Below are positions 15,463-27,800 of a DNA stretch of 64,000 bases, piece by piece. How positions within the stretch are numbered: the first letter of the stretch is position 1; every line of letters starts with the position of its first letter. Made by a program: the position numbers and the translations under genes. Location: positions 455,587 through 519,586 of the forward strand of contig CH001318.1 of assembly GCA_000149265.1 (NCBI GenBank), in the 5' to 3' direction. The DNA comes from Ciona savignyi. Lineage: Eukaryota; Chordata; Ascidiacea; Phlebobranchia; Cionidae. Below the pieces are notes generated by a model that worked only from the letters and a program-made list of their open reading frames with translations, was not told the origin of the DNA and ran no database searches.

Positions 15463-15846
15463 TGGGTGGGCGCGAACTGCGGCCGCCATGGATCCTACGT
15501 GTTCTACAAGGCGTTCCGCTACCACATTTCAACCGACGCGGGCCGTCTTCCCTCGGCCACCTGTGCTCGAAACCGGGGCCGCCGTCACCAGTCCGAGAGT
15601 TCAAACACGCGCGACGATGCCGACCCGCCCGGCGACGATGTACCCCGTGACGTCACGGGCTCCGAGGAGCGAATACTTGCGCTCGGGGAATTCTTGTTCG
15701 TCCAGTGCCGGCCCGAAGACCCGGTCTGTGTCGGCGAACTCCAGCTTCTCTGGCACGACAAGCATTCTGGACAAGATTTGGCTTCCACGAGATTGTATTA
15801 CTTGCCGGACACGACGCCAGCTGGTCGGAATTCCCAGCACGGAGAG
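15463..15846 (+). CDS. ARID5: ARID5 coding exon a: start of BAH-like domain
   Basis: The acceptor TTGTTTTACCAG precedes TGGGTGGGC (Trp-Val-Gly) and the donor is GTAAGT at 15847; both ends are phase 0. The 128 residues align with the ARID5B N-terminus: WVGANCGRHG..VFYKAF, then LALGEFLFVQC..EDPVC.GELQLLW, then LYYLPDTTPAGRNSQHGE. Between the two conserved blocks is an extra acidic/basic stretch of roughly 40 residues not present in vertebrate ARID5B as I know it. No Met occurs in frame near the start, so an upstream exon supplies initiation. Vertebrate ARID5B splits at the same place, just before WVG. Confidence 0.93.
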
Positions 15847-18800
15847 GTAAGTTAAATTCGCGTTTTCACTGTTTATCACCAGTCGTGTTTCGCTATCGAA
15901 ATGCAAATATTGGCCTTTCGCTCACTCTTTACAATCCGCACACAAAATCGTATAGGTCCCTGGTGTAGGTGATTGAAGGTCCCAGGCAAGTAAAACGAGA
16001 CGTTACTCTTAAGCACTCGCTCGAGCACCGGTTAAGTGCCACACAGGTTACTTTACGAGTCTACGTGTCATCTCCGACACAGCCGACCCGCGCATATTGT
16101 TTTTATTGGAAATGCCGATATGTAAATATGCAGTACATACAACCTGTGTTTAAGTACCAAGCAAACCATATTTCTGTCCTTTACGAATGGCATAAAATGC
16201 GCCAACAGAGGCAGTGAAACATTTTACTCTTTAATCTGTTTTACAACTGTCAGTAATTTAAGTGACACAGGCAGACCGATCCGCCCTGGTTGTAATCTAA
16301 ATTATGATTCTGTACTTTCCGCATTATATTAAGCTAACGCATTTATGTAAAACATTAAAATGAGGGAAAGAGGAAATTGTTTTTCAAAACTACAAAAAAT
16401 AGTTTTAAACTGTTCCAAACACTAGTTTTTACCCTGGTACTAAAATTAACCTTAAACCCACTAAATAACCTTATAGTTTCTATTTTAGTGTGCAGTTTCC
16501 CTCATTCCCTCCCTTTAGTTTTCCCCTGCATTTATATCGGATTCGGCGATTTGTGGTCGCTGTTATACAGATGATCACAGTGATATCCTTAATAACTTAG
16601 TGTTTAGCGTCAGTCGACTTGCATTTAAATAATGAGGCCACGAGTGTCAAGTAAGCGTGGTGGTATTGGTACTCAGTACCTTTTTTCATCCATTATTGAT
16701 CACGTACCAATAGGCGTCACCTACAATCAAATGCGGTTGATCGAGCACGATTTCGGCGAAAAAGCGCGTTTAAAATTATCCCCACAAATCCAATGCTGTT
16801 TTCACGAAAATTTGGTGATCGCTAATACAACCTTTGAGCGTAGGGGGGCGGAAAACGGCCCCTCAGTTCGACTGCAGCTAATTGCCGAAAATGATCGATA
16901 AACGAAAGTCTAATCGCTATGACGTAACAAACGAAGCCGCAGGCGGCAGGAACTGGAGATTATTTGTTACTCCTGAGATAATCACCTCCAAGACTTTCCC
17001 CAATTTGCGTTTTGTTTGGTCGGTCGCGGTTCGTTTCGTGCTGAAAAAACAACACGAAAGGGAAATTGATGCCACCCGAACCCTACTCGGTTTCCAAGAC
17101 GATATCTTGCTCACTTAGCGACGACTTAATTCATAACCGTCTGATCGGAAATGCCAACGCAATATTTACGGAGTTCAAACAGTCAAATAGTAGAACAGTG
17201 TTTTTTTATTTTCCTCGAAACCGGCGAAGTTTAAATTCCCAACCATGCAAAACGAGGTATGACATTCTGTGACGAGCAGTTCTAGTCGCCCGTTCTTAAA
17301 AGTATTACAAAACGTCAAAAGAATCCGCAGTTTCTACCGCTAAAAGTTTATCTTAATTTCGTAGGGTGTGGGGTTATTACATGCTATCGTGTTGCTGTAA
17401 ATCGCGTTCGCTTTCGATAGCCCTAAAATGTCGTTTCGGGCGCGATTCGACGCGCAATTAAACAATTTCTAGACATTAACGTTGACTTTCTATTGAAGAT
17501 TGTACCGGACAGGATGCTCCAGACGTTGACGCATTAAATATTGATGCGAGTATAGAGTATTGCACATGTGCGTCGAAACGCTTTTGGAATGTTAATTATT
17601 TCATGGTTCTGAGCCCGAACGATTGAAGTGAACACGGTTCTGCCATTATATATATTTTAAACACAAGTTGGTTAAGTAGTAACCAAAATGTACGATAATT
17701 GTGCTCTGTCAAGACGAGTGGTCTGTTTTTTTTAATCCGAATATTTCTGAAACGCGTTTGAAGTGGGTCGAAAATTGAAAAGTCTTGACTGTCGAAGTTT
17801 TAAATATACCACGCGTCGCTTAAAATGTATGAAATTATGTCTTGCTGTTTTCGTATGAGATTAGAGAGATGTGCCAACAGATGTTCCTGGTTCTGAACAA
17901 TGGGAGGAATTGCTCCTCCTCTCTCGGAGCGCTCTCGCTTTCTCTTTCTTTCTCCTTACCTCTCTCGTACCGCGTTGGTGGTAGGACAGGGACATTTTGT
18001 TCTTTATGCGTGGCCTAATCACCGCTTGTTATGGGTCATATCGTTCCATTGAATACTTTCAAAACACAAATGCTTATCTGCCATTTTCCGGACATAAATA
18101 TCGCGATAAAACCCGAATCGTACGTCAATTACTTACCACATATCTTCTCGAATGTTGCGAATTATTTTATTGAATGACATTTTCTGTTGCCGATGTCTTA
18201 TTACCAGCCCACGCGGATATTGTAATGCGCATCCATTCACAGTTAGAGCATGTCCAATTATGCCATCAATTATCTACTTGAATCGTTTTCTAAAATTTGT
18301 TTATTCAAATACATTAGGCCTACTGCGTTGTGTGTTATTCAATTTTTATTACATTTTTCATTGGGGATTATTTTTTCGTTTTTGTTCTGTTAATTCGAAA
18401 TAAGCATTTGGTCAAATTCCGCAAAAGTTACAGATGACACTTGCTTCAGGAATGGAATGTTGATTTAAATTTAAACCGCATTAGTGTTTCCTTTGACGTA
18501 CAAGTGTTCACCCCGGTGAGGAAATTTCCTCTTTTTTGTTTCTTTTATTCTCCTGTCGCTCGCAAAAAGTGTCACTTTTTGTGCGAGACGAGCGCTGGAA
18601 AGTCGTATAATATTGCGATTGTGTGTAATCAATTGTTTCGAATACTCCAAGGTAATAAGCTGATATTTTTATCAATCCCCTAAAAAGTAAACCCTTGTTT
18701 TAAATCTTCAGTAGCTAATCATCGCTAAAATATTTTAGACGAAGCTCTGTTTGTTTAATCAACTCTGAAAGAGGATAACCGCCTTTTTGTCATTCTTGGC

Positions 18801-21800
18801 GGGTTTGCAAGCAAATCAATTCAAATATTTTAAAATAATATTTAATTGACTTGACATTTTCCAGCGTACAAGCAGCACGCTTGGTAGAATCATGTTGCAA
18901 ACACGTCAGGTTCCAGTTAGCACATTTGGTTTCATATTCACCCTTCTGAAAACAATTTCCTTTTAATCGTTTAACCAGTCTACAGACCCTTTCCTGCGCA
19001 GAATTAATGTAGTGAGATAGTAACATCGACTAGAATGGTGCACCATCGATGGGAAATCACTTCTCCCACTATTTGTATACACACATCGGTACCTTTACAT
19101 CAAGATTGTTTTTAAACAAAACGAAGAACGAATTCGCTTCGAGCCAGTGCAATCAATTCCACAGGTTCAAGTTTAAATCGTGTTCGTGCACACACACACA
19201 CACACTAAGGGGTGCGTTAGAGTTCTGTAGTCTAGCACATACACTGGCTCTGTGTACTCTGCCCATTTACTGTCAGCGTACTTAATAGATTAGGAAAGCA
19301 AATATATCATTGTTGCCTTGTGCACGATTATTGATCGGTAGATTGGACACGAAGCGAATTTCCCTGATTTGCGATTATTTTTAAGTAACTTTCGGTTTTA
19401 ATTTTTTTCTTGTTGAGCGACCTATTTCAACACCATTCAATAATACGGGAGGGTTTAATTTGTTAATAAAATTTGACCTAAATTCGCCGTGCTAGCCCGA
19501 GAAGATAATACGCATTGTTTCTTTCGCAAAACATATGTTAAAATTCGACTCCCGTTTGGGTTGTACGGATGTACGCTTAAATATATGTAATACAGGCATC
19601 GAACCGTGTTTGATGACTTCGCCTTTTCCTTTCTCTCTTTTTTATCTATTTCCTCCCGCCGCTCTCACTCTCACTCTCTCTTCTCTTGAGTAACTTCATT
19701 ATCTATCGTGTGATTGATTGATACCAACAGTGCAGCACCGTAAACTTCAACGAAGTTCCTATGAACCAATATAATTTTACCACTTCCAGTGAATAATTCA
19801 CAAAGTAATTTAAACGGAGATTAAATACTTTTAAAAACTATGTTTTGAAAGTCACCACCTACAGAAATAACTAATGTCGCAAACGATTATTTCAGGAAAA
19901 AACATTTTACTTTAATTTTTTTTTTAATATTGGTTTAATACAGGAATAGGAATTTCAATAAATAATTCTAAATTTTGATGCTGATTTAAGTACACAAATT
20001 GTGTTTTAATGGACTAGTTGTAAAGTACAGTCAATTGATGTTAAATATTGCATTAGTCATAACCTGGTCCCTGAATGTAAAAAACTTGCGCGAACCGGTA
20101 CGTACAGCAGGTCACAATGGTACAGCAACCACTCTATACCACCAGCAACTAATACATTTTGCCCAGGCAAAGTAGTGTACATATTTAAGGTCTAAAACGC
20201 ATGGTAAAATGTACACGCGATACTTTTAAACCTTGAATTTTAGTCTTTAGGAAATTTGCATTGCTTAAAATAGCCATACTATGTAGTGATTGATCACCAA
20301 TTAGTCTTTGTTATTTGGCGGTCATAAAAATAAAGCGTGTAGGTGGTACTCAGTTAGTAAATAGTGCATCGCGCTATCAGTACTGTTGTTAAAATCCATT
20401 TTCATTTGCCGTACAGTTAGAAACAGGGTCACGAACCTAATAATGTTGTCATTGGCTCGACTCGCTTGCTTACGGTTAAAGGGCGTAACAGCCAACGACC
20501 TACAGTCTGGTGTTGCCCAACGCGTTTTTCCTTTTATTTGTGGCCGCCGGTTTTCGCCCTTTGTTTTCTCGTTAAATTATTAACAACCGTTTTCAGTTCG
20601 CTTTAATGTGTCGGCAGCACTGCGATATCTTTTTTATTACCCGGAAACACTCGCGCAACACTTGTTGCAAGATAGTCAAGCGCTTCGAAAACACCCCAGC
20701 GGTTCGTTTGGCGTAACGCACATTTCTTAGGTATTGTTGAATTCGCAGAACGGAACCTTTTTGATTGCGGTAAAATCGCAATCCGGACCACACACTTGTC
20801 AATAGTATTGGCATGTTAATATTTAAGCCTATGGCTGGGTCCATCAGATTAGGACGGTTTCTTGGTTTTTCCTCTTCCAAATCAAGTAACCCGATCTTCG
20901 CGGCGTTTTGGGCCACGGGTAATTGACAAAGGGGCTGGATTATTGGGATGCTTGCGGCTTTAACCCGTCATTTTCCTGACGAAATTTTTAAAACTCGCGT
21001 ATTCAATTTTAAAGCGATCACAAGTGTCCGTGATAAGCAAGGAATTTTTCGTTTGCGCTCTTTCCTAGTTGTAAAAAATTGTGGTTTATAGAAATCTATA
21101 ATTGATTCTTTAACATCCCTAAGGCATGTTCACGTACGCATAAAGTCACGTGTGCTGGTAAATCGGACAACTGCTTGTGGAAACAGAAACGTTTACAGAC
21201 AGCTTTGTGGTTTTGTTTCTAAATTAGTTCTTCCATTAGAATCTAGAAGGCGTACGACCAGAGTGGATAATTATATCCCGTTCCTTATTCAGCGCTTAAG
21301 TCGTCAATTAAACGTTAAACTAACACAATATAATTTGCAATAGGGACCTTCTAAATACAAATTCGTTCGTTTACTTTAAATTGTAAATTTTCCTTGGCAG
21401 GTAAGCTTTTCCTCTCCCTCTCTCGCTTCCCCTTTCTCTTTTATTCTCTCGCGGGGGTTGAGCAATGTTTGTATGCGCTGCTACGCCATCTGCTCTTGTT
21501 AAAATACTCCATCAGTCAATAAAGATTAAGCTGTGATTAAATCAACGCATTTTTTAATGTATTGACTTTAAAATGCGCCCTTTAAAAGCGACCATTAAAA
21601 TAGATACTTAAAAACTCGCATTAAAAATTAACAGAACCTAAATAGAAAAAGAAATTGCTGTGCTCAATTTTACTATGACACACGCACGCACTCGCATAGC
21701 AGCGTTGCTATTGTTCCGTTTCGTCTTATTACAGGCTAAATTTAGCTGCATACACTACTGTGTGTGTTTCGGGCCGGTGGCGTTATGACGAGGAAGCGCA

Positions 21801-24800
21801 GCCGACATGCGTTTATTGCGTAATTCGTCTTATATCCGAGAACCGGTATTTTAACAACGCTATTTAATGTAAACAAGATTAACTACGTTTCCACGATACA
21901 ACTAAAAGCAAGCGGAAAGCACGGCTTTTCTTACCAACATTTAACACCGATTCTTTAATTTAATCTTTTTCGGTGAATTTGAAAAGGAAGGCGTTGGTTT
22001 GTTTTTTGTAAACGCAACAGAATGCCAACGTCGTGATACCGGGCTAATTTAACAGGCTGGCAGCAAATCGGTCTGATTGATCGGGCATTTCTGGTAAATA
22101 GGATTCGGGAAGCAATCGCCCTGCCGCTACTCGTTCAGTTTTCCTTCGAAAATGGCGACTTCCTCGATTATTTTGCTGCGCAGCCTGCACCCGTTCCCTT
22201 GCGAAGAAATAAGTCGCAGTGCGTTGATTTCCTCCCAGAAACAACAGCGAGATCGGGACGTTCGCAATTCTTGATAACTCGACGAGATCTTTGCGCGCCT
22301 TTGACACGTACAAAATGTATATTTACACGCACATAATTTTTGTGCGTTTTGCGTACGCGCATACACCGAGAGTCTATTGTTTTAGAACCTAACTTCGAAA
22401 TCATTTACCTCCAAACAAAGTTTAAATGAACCCGAAACGTCACCGGTCATCTGATTGTGATGCGATAATAGGAAATATGACGCAGGAGCAGCATAAAGTG
22501 GTTAAACGATTCATTTAAATTTACATTTTTAAATAAACCGTTATAGTAGGAGAAAATCGCTCACAGTTATTCAAGTAAAACAGCGAAAATACACAAAGAT
22601 AACCAACCGGAGTCGATTTGGGTTTGGTTATTTTGTTTCTATTTCTGTAACGACATTTCTCTTTCCTAACATTCTTCCACTTTTTATTCATCGAACCGTG
22701 ACCCAGAGGGTCAAAAGACTCGAGAGGGGTTTATGACATCATAATACCAGCCGCGTGACGATATCCTCTTCAGATTATCGCCATCCAGCGATTTTAACAT
22801 GAAGCCTACTAAGTGTTCGGTAATTAACGAAACTTTAAACATTATTGCGCCCGTTCGCGAATTCAAAATGTTAATTTGTCCATATCAAAAACTACAATAC
22901 TATTTGCGCTGTCGATTCAAATTGCATTTCGCTGTACTTGTTTAATTTGCATATTGCCGCGTCAGTAGAATCTTGGCAACTGACCGCCAAGTGTTTTGTG
23001 TGTGCGTATTGTTTACGCCTAATCGTTTAGGACGCAGTTAATTACAACGACGACGCTGATTGCGAATTACTCCCGCCGAGAGACTCTTTTCTCCTCCCCA
23101 GAGCAACGCGGGAGGAGATTTGCTCCTCTCGTTTATGCGCTCTCTCTCTCGTTTCTTTCTCTCTCTCGCCTCCAGCGAATTATTTCAATAATCGACGAGG
23201 GATTACGCGAAGGTTTACGCACGTAATCAGATTTGAAAACTGCCACCGATTTATGTCCATCAACACCCGGTACAATTGTTATTATCTTAAAAACTTACAT
23301 TCTGGTATTAATAACTCTTTTATTAAAAAGCTTGATTTTGCGATTAAACACGTCACGTTATGGGTTGTACAATCTAATTAAATTAAAAATACAAAAACTC
23401 GTCAGTGTATTCGATTGCGCCTGAGTTTTATTATGTGTTTGATCCACCCAACGCAACCGCGACGAAATGACTATATTACTTGCTGGCAGGGTTGCCAGAC
23501 GCAAAGTACGCTTTACGGCCAAACTGTTTTTGCTTTACGGCCAAAATTCGGCCAATTTGTATTAAGTGAAAAATAAACTATTTAATTTAGCCAATTGGGC
23601 TATTTATCTCTTTATTTGTTGAAAAATTGTATAATTTTAATTCCCCCCAGATTTGTCAAACCCGTTCAAATACTATACAGGAATTTCTATCGTTATTATT
23701 TTAATTTAAAACGTCATAATCAGCTTTGTGATTTGGGAATGAGACAGTTGATATTAATTTATTTCCATATACTGTCTCTCTTTTTTCCTTTATTTCTACT
23801 GTAGCGTAAAAATAATATGACGCTTCGGCCAAAAACTTGACAATATTCTTATACGGCCAAATTCGGCCAGATTTTTCCGCACGGCCAAACTATTTTTTTT
23901 GCGTCCGGGACGATTTTGGTACGGCCAAATTTCTGAAATTTGGCCGTGAAAAAGGCCAAATGGCAACCCTGCTTGCTGGTTCGTTCGGCCGTGTTTAATC
24001 TCGCTTTGTGTATCCTCAAAGCAATAATCCGCACTCAATAAACAGCTTGCATATGCAAGTAATGATGCAAGGCACGTATATGATCGGTATTCGCTTGTTT
24101 GCGCGATTGATTAAAGAAGCTCTTCCAGCAAGTTGTCTAATCAGCCATCCACCATAAATTTTGACAAAATACCACAAATCAACTACAGTGATGACCAATC
24201 TATTTCCGTATAATTTTAATTTTTTTTCGTTTTATTGTCGATTTTAAAAAAAAGATTTGATCCAAAGTTAACTTAGCTGTATTACAGCGCAACCTCGCGA
24301 AATAAATAGTTGTAAATAATTTATAGAGGTCCCTACTCGTTTTAAGTGCCTATATTTACTGGCCTTCCGTTTAAGTGTGTCGCAGAATTGACAATAAAAA
24401 TTAAATATATTTAATCTTATATTTAATAAGAACTACAATTCATCACGCAAAACAAGTCTTAAGAACTTTAGAAATTATTTATTTAATTAATTTCCGGATC
24501 ACAATTTTTGAATTCCGGATCGGTGTATAAAGTTTAAAAAAGCAAGCTTGCTCCTATTAAAAATCATTAAACTCAAATTCCTTTTGTCTATTCATTAAAA
24601 CCGACTCATAAACAGGTTTAATAACCCGTTAATAGAGGCGGGGTCTTGTATCCGCGTTTATTTGTGTACATATCACAGCTCTCTCGCTCTGTTGGCTAGT
24701 TCCATTCTCAAAGCGGTTTGTTTTGTCTATTGTTCAAACAAAGGCCGCGCCGAAGTGTGTTACATCAGAGCAAGAGAGTTTTACGCCGCGAATTCGAATC

Positions 24801-27800
24801 GCTTAGCTGCTCGAAAGAGAGAGAGAAGTCTTTTTGTCGACTTGTGTATTTCGGCTCCGTTTCTGTCGCAATCGCACTCGCACTTGTCAACTGTAAATTG
24901 CCCGGGGACGGAATATCGATCGAAATTTTTCGCAACGAAATGTATTTATGATAATCAAATTCGAGGCGTCTGGTTACTCAGCTGTTACGCAGTTCCGCAT
25001 GATTGAACTTGCTCGCGCGGAACTATTATGACGTCACAGGAAAAATGAATATGGTCTGTTGGGATGTATTGTGCACATTTGTTTTTTATCTCTCAANNNN
25101 NNNNNNNNNNNNNNNNNNNNNNNNNNNNNNNNNNNNNNNNNNNNNNNNNNNNNNNNNNNNNNNNNNNNNNNNNNNNNNNNNNNNNNNNNNNNNNNNCAAG
25201 CAGTCTAAAAAAAGTTGTGATATCGAATTTCGGTTCTTTTTTACGATCATACCTATTGTTCCTTGACGCTATCGATTTCCGACTCTTCTGTTCGGTGAAT
25301 GGAAGGTTGTATTGCGATTGGGTGTGTTCGTTTAGATATTAAAATTCGATATGTATGTCGTGTGGTCTGATAAGCGATGTTTTGAGTGACAACGGTCGAA
25401 GGTATGTTGAAGTCGCAATCAGGTGTTATGTTTATCCATTGATTGCGATACGAGTCGCTACATAACTAGGGGAAAATCAATTTAAGGCCGATGGGTGGAG
25501 TTGCGCTCGTTTAAGCGCTGACGTGTGGCCAAATGGTTTGATTTATATACGATTTTTATTAAAAAAAAACGGTTTAAGTTACGAGCCCTTCATGTTTTCG
25601 AAACTTAGCGTTTTTTTATGCGAACGGTAATTTTACAGACTATTTAAAATACAATCTGTCCTGCATTGATTATTTTGTTGCTAGTTCCTGAATACAGTTA
25701 TTTAAGTATTCTTTTGTTACGATTCGAGTTTACTGACGCTATTTGTTTAACCATGACATCACCCATTAAGTGTGTATGCTGTTCTGCGCAGCTACTGTTC
25801 TGTACTGATCTTTAGCGCCGTCTAGCGCATTTTAGGGCGACGTGCAAAGCAAACCCGGCGGACCACATGAGTCACTAGAGTTCTAAAACTTCTATGGTCT
25901 GGTTTTTCCTTAATTTTGTTTGGAATTGAATCGAATTTCGATCGTGCTCTTTGGTATTGGCGTGGGGCAAACTGTACCGCGGCACCTTGGGGGTTATATG
26001 CTCGACGGGTGCGCTGGAGTACGTTGCGTTCTGGTACGATGCTTTTCGCTGCATTCTGATACGGTTAGCAATGCGGTTTACAGCGTTCAGCGTTGCGTTC
26101 TGCTGCGTCACTTTGTATCCAATTGAGGGTGCCTTTCTCTTGGCGGAATTTCGGCAATTCGCGTCGCTTGTTGTCTTTGTAAATTTATTAATTCATTTCT
26201 CCCGGTAATTAGTTAATTTCTCCTGGTCTGTAACGATGTTTTGTACACTCCCGGTCTGTAACAATGTTTTGTACTTTCCCGGTCTGTAACGATGTTTTGT
26301 ACATGTTTGACCGAAAAACCCACATTTTTAGACATTATAATGTAAAGTAAATCTTATACCGACAAATCGCATGTTATAAAACATCGATTGATTAATATTT
26401 TCTCAAACCCGCGAAGATTATATATAATGTGACGCTTACACTGCAAACACGAACAGGAAGAGTTTGTTTAACCCGACCGATTCATTTTGATTAGTGTGAC
26501 GTCGACAGTGAACCCAATGTATATTGTCACTTACTTAATCTATATTACCTTGGCAAAAGATAAGGTTCATCTCCGGGGTAATTATGGCACAACAAAGGTC
26601 ATAAGAAGTGCAAAAATCGACCCAACAACGTTTAAATTTTATATAAGATTGTGTTGAGCCGTGTTTAGTGTGTTAACCATACAATATAGCTTGATTTTAG
26701 TAGAGTTTCTGCCTTGTTGTGTACATATAAAATAGATCGATTTTCCTACGAGTTTCTGATTTGTATTTATCATTTTATATGGTTGGTTATGTTAGGGTTT
26801 ATAAGGCAATATGGCTGTGACTGTACTGCAATGATGGTTAACTGTTCTAATCTTTAATGAGGTACTAACTAAGGTGAAAATTATAACATGCAAACTTTTG
26901 CAATGGGGCGACATGGCACCCCTGCCATCCCGGAAATTGGCGCCTATGCCGATTGCACACAAACAAAAGTGTTCTACTTGACCATAATCGAATTGCGGTT
27001 CTTTCTTCCGTCGACCTTGCTGTACCGCCGACCGCATCAGGTCATCGCCATCACGTTTTTGTTCGAGATCTTGTTTTGTAAATTCGCCGCCTTTGCCCGG
27101 TGTGTGAGAAAACGCGTTTCCAACTAATTCAAGTTCCTGAAAAACCAACGGCTCTGTAAGCCAGTGAAAGTGTGTTTTCTTGGCTTTGTAAACAAGTGAA
27201 ATTCAGACTGTGCAAGCGCCGATGATTATTTCAAACTTAGTCATATTGTTTTCTAAAAGCACTCTGATTCACAAGCTGTGATTTAAAACGTGTATGGTTT
27301 TAATAGTTTGTAGTGAACCCACTACAAAGGTCGCTACGATTAGGAACAAAAAAGCAGTGATAAAAATAGGACTACGTGTATGGTTGTGTGGCCTAATGGT
27401 TAACGAGGCCGACACATATACCAACTATCTAAAAAACGTGTAAAGGACGACCCAATAATGGGTTCGAACCTTAACCCGGTAAAAAAAAATACGAAAAATG
27501 AGGATTGGGTTAAAGTTATTTTTGCGCTCAAATATTGCACCGAATACTTTTATAGCCGTGCTGCCTATTTTTGGCTTCTGCAAATATTATCCAAACATCG
27601 GCTTTAATCGGTAAACAAAGATATCGCGACTCGCTCGAAAACACGACGTTTTATTGCCGTGTCTAATGGCTGATCTTGTGCACCTTTGCCTTCACCGCGG
27701 GTCGCTATTCTTTGTCACGAACCCGGATCACGGCGCGGCGAATTCGCTGAATTTGTCGAATTCCGAACATAAGGCGTTAGTCGCGGCGCAAAACAATAGC

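Noticed and set aside
15353..15906. Several 80-120 codon frames around 15.4-15.9 kb on both strands
   Set aside because: Shadows of ARID5 exon a, which alone shows family conservation and splice sites.
25003..25342. Open frames spanning 25.0-25.3 kb
   Set aside because: They cross the 100-N gap, so the frame is meaningless.
27381..27490. Genuine tRNA gene (A and B boxes present)
   Set aside because: The middle and the acceptor arms do not pair into a cloverleaf, and several dispersed copies with A tails show it is a SINE.
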